53,721 nt of DNA from Mesostigma viride. Lineage: Eukaryota > Streptophyta > Mesostigmatophyceae > Mesostigmatales > Mesostigmataceae. The stretch lies in the NCBI GenBank assembly GCA_009746045.1, contig RPFO01002262.1, forward strand, positions 1-53,721, written 5' to 3'. A program made the position numbers and the translations under genes. Below, in pieces: positions 32,607 to 47,362 of the stretch (position 1 is the stretch's first letter; each line of letters opens with the position of its first letter). The notes under the pieces are model-generated. The model was not told where the DNA came from, ran no database searches, and was given only the letters and a program-made list of their open reading frames with translations.

Positions 32607-33741
32607 TCACGCACTTACTCCAGACGAGGCCGCCTCCTGGCTTGCACTCGCCTGCCCCTCCTCACGGTCTGGACGCTGCTCAACACCCTCAGCAACCGAT
32701 GTGGCTGCTGCTGCCTCTGCGACAATCTGGAGGTCTGGGTTAAACTCTCCCAGCACGCAGGTCACAGGTCGCCCGTCTTCCTTGCGTTCGACTGGATGTT
32801 GTGTCTCGCCTGGGTTGCGATGCCAAGCAAGATCGCGTACCCACCGCTTACCGCCGCCGACAAGCTCGTTCTGCTCGCCTCGGCCGTAACGATCGTACTC
32901 GTGAGTCACCTCACGAGGGATATGCAGATCAGCTCTCTGCCTTCCTCGTAGGTCTCGGTAGTGCCGTCGCCCTCGTTTATCTGCTGGGCTGAGCGCTTGA
33001 CGGAGCCCTCTGGCTTGTCAGTCCACTCAAAATGGACGTCTTCAGGCGTCTTCTCGACCCCCGTGACAATCTCCACCTCCGGACCCCACGCAGTGGTGGT
33101 TTCCGGCCTCGGTGTATCAAGCCTTGAGTACACCCGAAAGGCTGCGTGGTAATATAGAACCTGTCTGCGTACCCTCTCGACTCTTGCAAAAGGACAGCAA
33201 CAAGATTCTCAATGGTTTGGGCAAATACCTCCGCCGTGCTCCAAGGATTCACCGTCTCCCGAGCACGCGCGTTCCGGATGATGTCGGCGTCTGGTACCCC
33301 CTCTCCTAGCACTGCTGTCGCCACCCAGTGGTTAAACAGTCGGGTGCTGCCGAGCGCTGTTGCCACAATCTGGCTAAGCGCCTCCCTGGCTAGGTCGAGA
33401 CCGGCTAGCGTGATATGGGCGCCCTGATAAGCGACCTCCACACGATTAGCAGTTTCAGCTAGCGCGTCACGAATGCGCACCAACTCTTCCACCGCCACTC
33501 GCCCCGTCTCACCTGGAGAAATCACGACGCGAGCCCGTTGTATAATCGGGTCCGCCGCCGCTGGCCTGCTGCCTCCCCCACTCACCGCCACCCACCCCTC
33601 TTCTGCCAAGTGCCTCGCTACGTAGGCCGCTTGCACGAATGTTGGAGCGTTTGCTTGGTTACGGTAGGGGAAAAACGCTTGCGCGTCTCTCTGCTCGTTC
33701 GCCTCACCAGCACCGTGGCTGCTTGACGATGAACCAGACAT
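32607..33741 (-). pseudogene. Extra ORF upstream of gag, unknown function, frame-broken
   Basis: Begins at ATG 33741, 24 bp inside the 5' LTR edge (MSGSSSSSHGAGEANEQ). About 200 residues are in one frame with helical, Ala-rich, protein-like sequence (QAAYVARHLAEEGWVAV, VEELVRIRDALAETANRV). The sequence then continues in a second frame (GPEVEIVTGVEKTPEDVHFEW, from about 33130 to 32906) and a third (GGGKRWVRDLAWHRNPGE, to 32607). No domain is recognised. It could be an accessory ORF, a captured host gene piece, or the true N-terminal gag region of a composite element. Two frame breaks as written. Confidence 0.5.
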
Positions 33742-33764
33742 GAAAGCGTGGAAGCAATAGTACG

Positions 33765-34418
33765 ATTTGCGCAGCAACTCGTCAGCAGAGCTTGTGAGCT
33801 CCTGGTCCTTGCCGGCTGGAATGACCCTAGGCTGCTGGCTAGCAACCTTTATCCTCACACCAGGCCTACGACCCTCGATAGGCTCGCCACTCGTCGTGAC
33901 GACCAAGGTTCGTGTGTGAAGACGCTCGTTGCCTCGTTGAGCCTCGAGCTATATGCAACCTCGTTCCATCCTTGTTCCTCGGTCATGAGCAACGCTGGGC
34001 AACGCTACATTGCCAGAGCCTCGTATCGCTGCCCTGCATCCTTGTTGCAGGCAGCATACAGGAATCTCTGGCTATCCTGTGTCTAGGACAGCACAGGACC
34101 TGCCACAGTCCTGCAAGGACTTACATCCTTGCAGACCTGCTGGCTGGTTACTGGCTTCTACTAGCCACAGTACCGTTGAGCCCTCAGTACACTGTGTCCC
34201 AGTCACGTGAGAGTACAGGCTAAGCCTGTGCAGGCACGGCCTGCCACGTGTCCTGTCCACTATGCCCTGAGTGTGCCCCGCCCTCGCCCACCGGTCGGCA
34301 GTACTTCGGGACTTGATAACTTTCTAGTCCCTTGTCTGTTCTAGGCGGTTGACACGGCGTTGGAAAGGTCTCCTCAACCTGCATCCATCTAGCACATTGG
34401 TGCCCCAATATGCTAACT
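33765..34418 (-). repeat. 5' LTR
   Basis: 654 bp, same length as the 3' LTR. Downstream on the coding strand the sequence begins CGTACTATTGCTTCC; no classical initiator-tRNA primer-binding site is obvious. Confidence 0.93.
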
Positions 34419-34423
34419 GCAAC
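34419..34423. repeat. Target-site duplication GCAAC, right copy
   Basis: Follows the right LTR directly; the satellite then resumes with AGCACTCACATGTACAT, as in the empty site near 23780. Confidence 0.92.
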
Positions 34424-37400
34424 AGCACTCACATGTACATACACCATGCACGCAAGGGGCGGCTGCACACACACGTACACACACCATGCACGCAAGGAGC
34501 GACTTCACGCACAGGTACACACACCATGCACGCAAGGTTCGGCTGCACACACATGTACATCCACCGCGCACGCAAGGGGCGAGTGCAAACACATGTACAT
34601 ACACCATGCACGCAAGGGGCGGCTGCACACACATGTACATCCACCGCGCACGCAAGGGGCGAGTGCACACACACGTACACACACCGCGCACGCAAGGGGC
34701 GGCTGCACACACACGTACACACACCATGCACGCAATTGCCGGCATGCACACACACGTACATCCACCGCGCACGCAAGGGGCAACTGCACACACATGTACA
34801 CACACCGCGCACGCTTGGGGCAGCTGCACTCACATGTACACACACCGCGCACGCAAGGGCCGGCTGCACACACACGTACACACACCATGCACGCAATTGC
34901 CGGCATGCACACACACGTACACACACCGCGCACGCAAGGGGCGGCTGCACACACACGTACACACACCATGCACGCAATTGCCGGCATGCACACACACGTA
35001 CGTCCACCGCGCACGCAAGGGGCAACTGCACACACATGTACACACACCGCGCACGCTTGGGGCAGCTGCACACACACGTACCTACACCGCGCACGCAAGG
35101 GCCGGCTGCACACACACGTACATACACCGCGCACGCAAGGGGCAACTGCACACACATGTACACACACCGCGCACGCAAGGGGCAACTGCACACACACGTA
35201 CACACACCGCGCACGCTTGGGGCGGCTGCACACACACGTACCTACACCGCGCACGCAAGGGGCGGCTGCACACACACGTACATCCACCGCGCACGCAAGG
35301 GGCAACTGCACACACATGTACACACACCGCGCACGCTTGGGGCAGCTGCACTCACATGTACACACACCGCGCACGCAAGGGCCGGCTGCACACACACGTA
35401 CATCCACCGCGCACGCAAGGGGCAACTGCACACACACGTACATCCACCGCGCACGCAAGGGGCGGCTGCACACACACGTACACACACCGCGCACGCAAGG
35501 GGCAACTGCACACACATGTACACACACCGCGCACGCTTGGGGCGGCTGCACACACACGTACCTACACCGCGCACGCAAGGGGCGGCTGCACACACACGTA
35601 CATACACCGCGCACGCAAGGGGCAACTGCACACACATGTACATACACCGCGCACGCAAGGGGCAACTGCACACACATGTACCTACACCGCGCACGCAAGG
35701 GGCAACTGCACACACACGTACACACACCGCGCACGCTTGGGGCGAGTGCACACACACGTACCTACACCGCGCACGCAAGGGGCGGCTGCACACACACGTA
35801 CATCCACCGCGCACGCAAGGGGCAACTGCACACACATGTACACACACCGCGCACGCTTGGGGCAGCTGCACTCACATGTACACACACCGCGCACGCAAGG
35901 GCGGCTGCACACACACGTACATCCACCGCGCACGCAAGGGGCAACTGCACACACACGTACATCCACCGCGCACGCAAGGGGCAACTGCACACACACGTAC
36001 ATACACCGCGCACGCAAGGGGCGGCTGCACACACACGTACACACACCGCGCACGCAAGGGGCAACTGCACACACATGTACACACACCGCGCACGCTTGGG
36101 GCGGCTGCACACACACGTACCTACACCGCGCACGCAAGGGGCGGCTGCACACACACGTACATACACCGCGCACGCAAGGGGCAACTGCACACACATGTAC
36201 ATACACCGCGCAACCACGGGGCGGCTGCACACACACGTACATACACCGCGCACGCAAGGGGCGGCTGCACACATACGTACCTACACCGCGCACCCAAGGG
36301 TCGACTGCACACACATGTACATCCACCGCGCACGCAAGGGCCGGCTGCACACACACGTACACACACCATGCACGCAAGGGCCGGCTGCACACACACGTAC
36401 ATACACCGCGCACGCTTGGGGCGGCTGCACACACACGTACCTACACCGCGCACGCAAGGGGCGGCTGCACACATACGTATACCTACACCGCGCACGCAAG
36501 GGGCGACTGCACACACATGTACATCCACCGCGCACGCAAGGGCCGGCTGCACACACACGTACACACACCATGCACGCAAGGGCCGGCTGCACACACACGT
36601 ACATACACCGCGCACGCTTGGGGCGGCTGCACACACATGTACACACACCGCGCACGCAAGGGGCAGCTGCACACACACGTACATACACCATGCACGCAAG
36701 GGGCTGCACACACACTTACACACACCTTGCACGCAAGGGCCGGCATGCACACACACTGGCATACACCGCGCACGCAAGGGGCGGCTGCACACACGTACAT
36801 ACACCGCGCACGCAAGGGGCGAGTGCACACACACGTACACACACCGCGCACGCAAGGGGCGGCTGCACACACACGTACACACACCATGCACGCAATTGCC
36901 GGCATGCACACGCACGTACATCCACTGCGCACGCAAGGGGCAACTGCACACACATGTACACACGCTTGGGGCGGCTGCACTCACATGTACACACACCGCG
37001 CACGCAAGGGCCGGCTGCACACACACGTACATCCACCGCGCACGCAAGGGGCAACTGCACACACACGTACACACACCATGCACGCAAGGGCCGGCTGCAC
37101 TCACATGTACACACACCGTGCACGCAAGGGCCGGCTGCACACACACTTACACACACAATGCACGCTTGGGGCAACGGCACTCACATGTACATACACCATG
37201 CACGCAAGGGGCGGCTGCACACACACGTACACACACCATGCACGCAAGGAGCGACTTCACGCACAGGTACACTCACCATGCACGCAAGGGGCGGCTGCAC
37301 ACACACGTACACACACCGCGCACGCAATTAAGGGACGGCTGCACACACACGTACATACACCGCGCACGCAAGGGGCAACAGCACTCACATGTACATACAC

Positions 37401-40400
37401 CATGCACGCAAGGGGCGGCTGCACACACACGTACACACACCATGCACGCAAGGAGCGACTTCACGCACAGGTACACACACCATGCACGCAAGGTTCGGCT
37501 GCACACACATGTACATCCACCGCGCACGCAAGGGGCGAGTGCAAACACATGTACATACACCATGCACGCAAGGGGCGGCTGCACACACATGTACATCCAC
37601 CGCGCACGCAAGGGGCGAGTGCACACACACGTACACACACCGCGCACGCAAGGGGCGGCTGCACACACACGTACACACACCATGCACGCAATTGCCGGCA
37701 TGCACACACACGTACATCCACCGCGCACGCAAGGGGCAACTGCACACACATGTACACACACCGCGCACGCTTGGGGCAGCTGCACTCACATGTACACACA
37801 CCGCGCACGCAAGGGCCGGCTGCACACACACGTACACACACCATGCACGCAATTGCCGGCATGCACACACACGTACACACACCGCGCACGCAAGGGGCGG
37901 CTGCACACACACGTACACACACCATGCACGCAATTGCCGGCATGCACACACACGTACGTCCACCGCGCACGCAAGGGGCAACTGCACACACATGTACACA
38001 CACCGCGCACGCTTGGGGCAGCTGCACACACACGTACCTACACCGCGCACGCAAGGGCCGGCTGCACACACACGTACATACACCGCGCACGCAAGGGGCA
38101 ACTGCACACACATGTACACACACCGCGCACGCAAGGGGCAACTGCACACACACGTACACACACCGCGCACGCTTGGGGCGGCTGCACACACACGTACCTA
38201 CACCGCGCACGCAAGGGCGGCTGCACACACACGTACATCCACCGCGCACGCAAGGGGCAACTGCACACACATGTACACACACCGCGCACGCTTGGGGCAG
38301 CTGCACTCACATGTACACACACCGCGCACGCAAGGGCGGCTGCACACACACGTACATCCACCGCGCACGCAAGGGGCAACTGCACACACACGTACATCCA
38401 CCGCGCACGCAAGGGGCAACTGCACACACATGTACACACACCGCGCACGCTTGGGGCAGCTGCACTCACATGTACACACACCGCGCACGCAAGGGGCGGC
38501 TGCACACACACGTACATCCACCGCGCACGCAAGGGGCAACTGCACACACACGTACATCCACCGCGCACGCAAGGGGCGGCTGCACACACACGTACACACA
38601 CCGCGCACGCAAGGGGCAACTGCACACACATGTACACACACCGCGCACGCTTGGGGCGGCTGCACACACACGTACCTACACCGCGCACGCAAGGGGCGGC
38701 TGCACACACACGTACATACACCGCGCACGCAAGGGGCAACTGCACACACATGTACATACACCGCGCACGCAAGGGGCAACTGCACACACATGTACACACA
38801 CCGCGCACGCAAGGGGCAACTGCACACACACGTACACACACCGCGCACGCTTGGGGCGGCTGCACACACACGTAAATACACCGCGCACGCAAGGGGCGGC
38901 TGCACACACACGTACATCCACCGCGCACGCAAGGGGCAACTGCACACACATGTACACACACCGCGCACGCTTGGGGCAGCTGCACTCACATGTACACACA
39001 CCGCGCACGCAAGGGCCGGCTGCACACACACGAAAAACCACCGCGCACGCAAGGGGCAACTGCACACACACGTACATACACCGCGCACGCAAGGGGCGGC
39101 TGCACACACACGTACACACACCGCGCACGCAAGGGGCAACTGCACACACATGTACACACACCGCGCACGCTTGGGGCGGCTGCACACACACGTACCTACA
39201 CCTTGCACGCAAGGGGCGGCTGCACACACACGTACATACACCGCGCACGCAAGGGGCAACTGCACACACATGTACATACACCGCGCAACCACGGGGCGGC
39301 TGCACACACACGTACATACACCGCGCACGCAAGGGGCAACTGCACACACATGTACACACACCGCGCACGCTTGGGGCGGCTGCACACACACGTACCTACA
39401 CCGCGCACGCAAGGGGCGGCTGCACACACACGTACATACACCGCGCACGCAAGGGGCAACTGCACACACATGTACATACACCGCGCAACCACGGGGCGGC
39501 TGCACACACACGTACACACACCGCGCACGCAAGGGGCAGCTGCACACACACGTACATACACCATGCACGCAAGGGGCTGCACACACACTTACACACACCT
39601 TGCACGCAAGGGCCGGCATGCACACACACTGGCATACACCGCGCACGCAAGGGGCGGCTGCACACACGTACATACACCGCGCACGCAAGGGGCGAGTGCA
39701 CACACACGTACACACACCGCGCACGCAATTAAGGGACGGCTGCACACACACGTACATACACCGCGCACGCAAGGGGCAACGGCACTCACATGTACATACA
39801 CCATGCACGCAAGGGGCGGCTGCACACACACGTACACACACCATGCACGCAAGGAGCGACTTCACGCACAGGTACACACACCATGCACGCAAGGTTCGGC
39901 TGCACACACATGTACATCCACCGCGCACGCAAGGGGCGGCTGCACACACATGTACATACACCATGCACGCAAGGGGCGGCTGCACACACCTGTACATCCA
40001 CCGCGCACGCAAGGGGCGAGTGCACACACACGTACACACACCGCGCACGCAAGGGGCGGCTGCACACACACGTACACACACCATGCACGCAAGGGCCGGC
40101 ATGCACACACAGTATACACACACCGCGCACGCAAGGGGCGGCTGCACACACACGTACATACACTGCGCACGCAAGGGGCTGCTGCACACACACTTACACT
40201 CACCATGCACGCAAGGGGCGGCTGCACACACACGTACATACACCGCGCACGCAAGGGACGGCTGCACACACACGTACATACACCGCGCACGCAAGGGGCA
40301 ACTGCCCGCACATGTACATCCACCGCGCACGCAATTAAGGGACGGCTGCACACACACGTACATACACCGCGCACGCAAGGGGCAACGGCACTCACATGGA

Positions 40401-43400
40401 CATACACCATGCACGCAAGGGGCGGCTGCACACACACGTACATACACCGCGCACGCAAGGGGCTGCTGCACACACACTTACACACACAATGCACGCAATT
40501 AGGGGCGACGGCACTCACATGTACATACTCTTGGGCGGCTGCACTCACATGTACATACACCGCGCATGCAAGGGGCAACTGCACACACACGTACACACAC
40601 CATGCACGCAAGGGCCGGCATGCACACACACGTACATACACTGCGCACGCAAGGGGCAACTGCACACACACGTACACACACCATGCACGGAAGGGACGGC
40701 TGCACTCACATGTACACACACCATGCACGCAAGGGCCGGCTGCACACACACGTACATACACCATGCACGCAAGGGGCTGCACACACACTTACACACCACC
40801 TTGCACGCAAGGGCCGGCATGCACACACACTGGCATACACCGCGCACGCAAGGGGCGGCTGCACACACGTACATACACCGCGCACGCAAGGGGCGAGTGC
40901 ACACACACGTACACACACCGCGCACGCAATTAAGGGACGGCTGCACACACACGTACATACACCGCGCACGCAAGGGGCAACGGCACTCACATGTACATCC
41001 ACCATGCACGCAAGGGCGGCTGCACACACACGTACACACACCATGCACGCAAGGACAAGGATTCACACACATGTACACACACAAAGCACGCAAGGGGCTG
41101 CTGCACACACACGTACATACACCGCGCACGCAAGGGGCGGCTGCACTCACATGTACACACACCACGCACGCAAGGGGCGGCTGCACACACACGTACATAC
41201 ACTGCGCACGCACGGGGCGACTGCACACACATGTACATAAACCATGCACGCAAGGGGCGGCTGCACACACATGTACATACACCGCGCACGCAAGGGGCGA
41301 GTGCAAACACATGTACATACACCGCGCACGCAAGGACAAGGATGCACACACATGTACATACACCGCGCACGCAAGGGGCGGCTGCACACACACGTACATA
41401 CACCGCGCACGCAAGGGGCGAGTGCGCACACACGTACATACACCGCGCACGCAAGGGGCGGCTGCACACACACGTACATACACCGCGCACGCACGGGGCC
41501 AGTGCAAGCACATGTACATACACCATGCACGCAAGGGGCGGCTGCACACACATGTACATACACCGCGCACGCAAGGGGCGAGTGCAAACACATGTACATA
41601 CACCGCGCACGCAAGGGGCAACTGCCCGCACATGTACATCCACCGCACACGCAAGGGGCGGCTGCACACACATGTACATACACCGCGCACGCAAGGGGCG
41701 GCTGCACACACACGTACATACACCGCGCACGCAAGGGGCGAGTGCGCACACACGTACATACACCGCGCACGCAAGGGGGGCTGCACACACACGTACATAC
41801 ACCGCGCACGCAAGGGGCCAGTGCAAGCACATGTACATACACCATGCACGCAAGGGCCGGCATGCACAGAAACGTACATACACCGCGCACGCAAGGGGCT
41901 GCTGCACACACACGTACACACACCATGCACGCACGGGGCGGCTGCACACACACGTACATCCACTGCGCACGCACGGGGCCGGCGACTGCACACACATGTA
42001 CATAAACCATGCACGCAAGGGGCGGCTGCACACACATGTACATCCACCGCGCACGCAAGGGGCGAGTGCAAACACATGTACATACACCGCGCACGCAAGG
42101 ACAAGGATGCACACACATGTACATACACCGCGCACGCAAGGGGCGGCTGCACACGCACGTACATACACCGCGCACGCAAGGGGCGGCTGCACACACACGT
42201 ACATCCACCGCGCACGCAAGGGGCAACTGCACACACATGTACACACACCGCGCACGCTTGGGGCAGCTGCACTCACATGTACACACACCGCGCACGCAAG
42301 GGGCGGCTGCACACACACGTACATCCACCGCGCACGCAAGGGGCAACTGCACACACACGTACATCCACCGCGCACGCAAGGGGCGGCTGCACACACACGT
42401 ACACACACCGCGCACGCAAGGGGCAACTGCACACACATGTACACACACCGCGCACGCTTGGGGCGGCTGCACACACACGTACCTACACCGCGCACGCAAG
42501 GGGCGGCTGCACACACACGTACATACACCGCGCACGCAAGGGGCAACTGCACACACATGTACATACACCGCGCACGCAAGGGGCAACTGCACACACATGT
42601 ACACACACCGCGCACGCAAGGGGCAACTGCACACACACGTACACACACCGCGCACGCAAGGGGCGGCTGCACACACACGTACATACACCGCGCACGCAAG
42701 GGGCGAGTGCGCACACACGTACATACACCGCGCACGCAAGGGGCGGCTGCACACACACGTACATACACCGCGCACGCACGGGGCCAGTGCAAGCACATGT
42801 ACATACACCATGCACGCAAGGGGCGGCTGCACACACATGTACATACACCGCGCACGCAAGGGGCGAGTGCAAACACATGTACATACACCGCGCACGCAAG
42901 GGGCAACTGCCCGCACATGTACATCCACCGCACACGCAAGGGGCGGCTGCACACACATGTACATACACCGCGCACGCAAGGGGCGGCTGCACACACACGT
43001 ACATACACCGCGCACGCAAGGGGCGAGTGCGCACACACGTACATACACCGCGCACGCAAGGGGGGGCTGCACACACACGTACATACACCGCGCACGCAAG
43101 GGGCCAGTGCAAGCACATGTACATACACCATGCACGCAAGGGCCGGCATGCACAGAAACGTACATACACCGCGCACGCAAGGGGCTGCTGCACACACACG
43201 TACACACACCATGCACGCACGGGGCGGCTGCACACACACGTACATCCACTGCGCACGCACGGGGCCGGCGACTGCACACACATGTACATAAACCATGCAC
43301 GCAAGGGGCGGCTGCACACACATGTACATCCACCGCGCACGCAAGGGGCGAGTGCAAACACATGTACATACACCGCGCACGCAAGGACAAGGATGCACAC

Positions 43401-46400
43401 ACATGTACATACACCGCGCACGCAAGGGGCGGCTGCACACGCACGTACATACACCGCGCACGCAAGGGGCGGCTGCACACACACGTACATCCACCGCGCA
43501 CGCAAGGGGCAACTGCACACACATGTACACACACCGCGCACGCTTGGGGCAGCTGCACTCACATGTACACACACCGCGCACGCAAGGGGCGGCTGCACAC
43601 ACACGTACATCCACCGCGCACGCAAGGGGCAACTGCACACACACGTACATCCACCGCGCACGCAAGGGGCGGCTGCACACACACGTACACACACCGCGCA
43701 CGCAAGGGGCAACTGCACACACATGTACACACACCGCGCACGCTTGGGGCGGCTGCACACACACGTACCTACACCGCGCACGCAAGGGGCGGCTGCACAC
43801 ACACGTACATACACCGCGCACGCAAGGGGCAACTGCACACACATGTACATACACCGCGCACGCAAGGGGCAACTGCACACACATGTACACACACCGCGCA
43901 CGCAAGGGGCAACTGCACACACACGTACACACACCGCGCACGCTTGGGGCGGCTGCACACACACGTAAATACACCGCGCACGCAAGGGGCGGCTGCACAC
44001 ACACGTACATCCACCGCGCACGCAAGGGGCAACTGCACACACATGTACACACACCGCGCACGCTTGGGGCAGCTGCACTCACATGTACACACACCGCGCA
44101 CGCAAGGGCCGGCTGCACACACACGAAAAACCACCGCGCACGCAAGGGGCAACTGCACACACACGTACATACACCGCGCACGCAAGGGGCAACTGCACAC
44201 ACACGTACACACACCGCGCACGCTTGGGGCGGCTGCACACACATGTACCTACACCGCGCACGCAAGGGGCGGCTGCACACACACGTACATCCACCGCGCA
44301 CGCAAGGGGCAACTGCACACACATGTACACACACCGCGCACGCTTGGGGCAGCTGCACACACACGTACACACACCATGCACGCAATTGCCGGCATGCACA
44401 CACACGTACATACACCGCGCACGCAAGGGGCAACTGCACACACATGTACACACACCGCGCACGCTTGGGGCGGCTGCACACACACGTACCTACACCGCGC
44501 ACGCAAGGGGCGGCTGCACACACACGTACATACACCGCGCACGCAAGGGGCAACTGCACACACATGTACATACACCGCGCAACCACGGGGCGGCTGCACA
44601 CACACGTACACACACCGCGCACGCAAGGGGCAGCTGCACACACACGTACATACACCATGCACGCAAGGGGCTGCACACACACTTACACACACCTTGCACG
44701 CAAGGGCCGGCATGCACACACACTGGCATACACCGCGCACGCAAGGGGCGGCTGCACACACGTACATACACCGCGCACGCAAGGGGCGAGTGCACACACA
44801 CGTACACACACCGCGCACGCAATTAAGGGACGGCTGCACACACACGTACATACACCGCGCACGCAAGGGGCAACGGCACTCACATGTACATACACCATGC
44901 ACGCAAGGGGCGGCTGCACACACACGTACACACACCATGCACGCAAGGAGCGACTTCACGCACAGGTACACACACCATGCACGCAAGGTTCGGCTGCACA
45001 CACATGTACATCCACCGCGCACGCAAGGGGCGGCTGCACACACATGTACATACACCATGCACGCAAGGGGCGGCTGCACACACCTGTACATCCACCGCGC
45101 ACGCAAGGGGCGAGTGCACACACACGTACACACACCGCGCACGCAAGGGCCGGCATGCACACACACTGGCATACACCGCGCACGCAAGGGGCGGCTGCAC
45201 ACACGTACATACACCGCGCACGCAAGGGGCGAGTGCACACACACGTACACACACCGCGCACGCAATTAAGGGACGGCTGCACACACACGTACATACACCG
45301 CGCACGCAAGGGGCAACGGCACTCACATGTACATCCACCATGCACGCAAGGGGCGGCTGCACACACACGTACACACACCATGCACGCAAGGACAAGGATT
45401 CACACACATGTACACACACAAAGCACGCAAGGGGCTGCTGCACACACACGTACATACACCGCGCACGCAAGGGGCGGCTGCACTCACATGTACACACACC
45501 ACGCACGCAAGGGGCGGCTGCACACACACGTACATACACTGCGCACGCACGGGGCGACTGCACACACATGTACATAAACCATGCACGCAAGGGGCGGCTG
45601 CACACACATGTACATACACCGCGCACGCAAGGGGCGAGTGCAAACACATGTACATACACCGCGCACGCAAGGACAAGGATGCACACACATGTACATACAC
45701 CGCGCACGCAAGGGGCGGCTGCACACACACGTACATACACCGCGCACGCAAGGGGCGAGTGCGCACACACGTACATACACCGCGCACGCAAGGGGCGGCT
45801 GCACACACACGTACATACACCGCGCACGCACGGGGCCAGTGCAAGCACATGTACATACACCATGCACGCAAGGGGCGGCTGCACACACATGTACATACAC
45901 CGCGCACGCAAGGGGCGAGTGCAAACACATGTACATACACCGCGCACGCAAGGGGCAACTGCCCGCACATGTACATCCACCGCACACGCAAGGGGCGGCT
46001 GCACACACATGTACATACACCGCGCACGCAAGGGGCGGCTGCACACACACGTACATACACCGCGCACGCAAGGGGCGAGTGCGCACACACGTACATACAC
46101 CGCGCACGCAAGGGGGGCTGCACACACACGTACATACACCGCGCACGCAAGGGGCCAGTGCAAGCACATGTACATACACCATGCACGCAAGGGCCGGCAT
46201 GCACAGAAACGTACATACACCGCGCACGCAAGGGGCTGCTGCACACACACGTACACACACCATGCACGCACGGGGCGGCTGCACACACACGTACATCCAC
46301 TGCGCACGCACGGGGCCGGCGACTGCACACACATGTACATAAACCATGCACGCAAGGGGCGGCTGCACACACATGTACATCCACCGCGCACGCAAGGGGC

Positions 46401-47362
46401 GAGTGCAAACACATGTACATACACCGCGCACGCAAGGACAAGGATGCACACACATGTACATACACCGCGCACGCAAGGGGCGGCTGCACACGCACGTACA
46501 TACACCGCGCACGCAAGGGGCGGCTGCACACACACGTACATACACCGCGCACGCACGGGGCCAGTGCAAGCACATGTACATACACCATGCACGCAAGGGG
46601 CGGCTGCACACACATGTACATACACCGCGCACGCAAGGGGCGAGTGCAAACACATGTACATACACCGCGCACGCAAGGGGCAACTGCCCGCACATGTACA
46701 TCCACCGCGCACGCAAGGGGCGGCTGCACACACATGTACACACACCATGCACGCAAGGACAAGGATGCACACACATGTACACACACCATGCACGCAAGGG
46801 GCGGCTGCACACACACGTACACACACCGCGCACGCAAGGGGCGAGTGCAAACACATGTACATACACCATGCACGCAAGGACAAGGATGCACACACATGTA
46901 CACACACCATGCACGCAAGGGGCGGCTGCACACACACGTACATACACAATGCACGGTTGGGGCGACGGCACTCACATGTACATACACCATGCACGCAAGG
47001 ACAAGGATGCACACACATGTACATACACCGCGCACGCAAGGGGCGGCTGCACACACACGTACATACACCGCGCACGCAAGGGGCGAGTGCGCACACACGT
47101 ACATCCACCGCGCACGCAAGGGGCGGCTGCACACACACGTACATACACCGCGCACGCAATGGGCGAGTGCAAACACATGTACATACACCGCGCACGCAAG
47201 GGGCGGCTGCACACACACGTACACACACCATGCACGCAAGGGCCGGCATGCACACACACGTACATACACCGCGCACGCAAGGGGCGGCTGCACAGAAACG
47301 TACACACACCGCGCACGCAAGGGCCGGCTGCACACACATGTACATACACCTTGCACGTACAA
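34424..47362. repeat. 40-bp satellite array, right block, with higher-order repeats
   Basis: About 323 units. Large blocks are duplicated: 34419-35236 matches 37375-38192 (and 23779-24590), 41244-42005 matches 45581-46342 at 4337 bp distance, and 42009 onward matches 43295 onward (1286 bp). The marker 'aattaaggg' recurs at 37326, 39727, 40333, 40928, 44821 and 45264. No gene; open frames of up to ~1700 codons are repeat artefacts. Confidence 0.98.

Larger units (their letters stand above)
26025..34418 (-). mobile_element. Ty1/copia-type LTR retrotransposon (8394 bp)
   Basis: Bounded by two 654-bp direct repeats and a 5-bp GCAAC duplication, and inserted in the 40-bp satellite. Read on the minus strand: 5' LTR (34418-33765), extra upstream ORF, gag with zinc knuckle, integrase, retropepsin-like domain, RT, RNase H, 3' LTR (26678-26025). 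RT and RNase H motifs (VDFKRAFLKG, HGDD, NPADALTK) fit Ty1/copia better than Ty3/gypsy. LTR divergence is 4 of 654 by eye, so insertion is recent, yet pol is split by frame breaks. LTR ends (AGTTAG...GCAAAT on the coding strand) are not TG...CA. Confidence 0.92.

Noticed and set aside
26679-33764. A copia element nested inside a different outer LTR element
   Set aside because: This would explain the extra ORF near the 5' LTR, but I found no second pair of direct repeats or target duplication inside 26679-33764. One composite element is the simpler reading.
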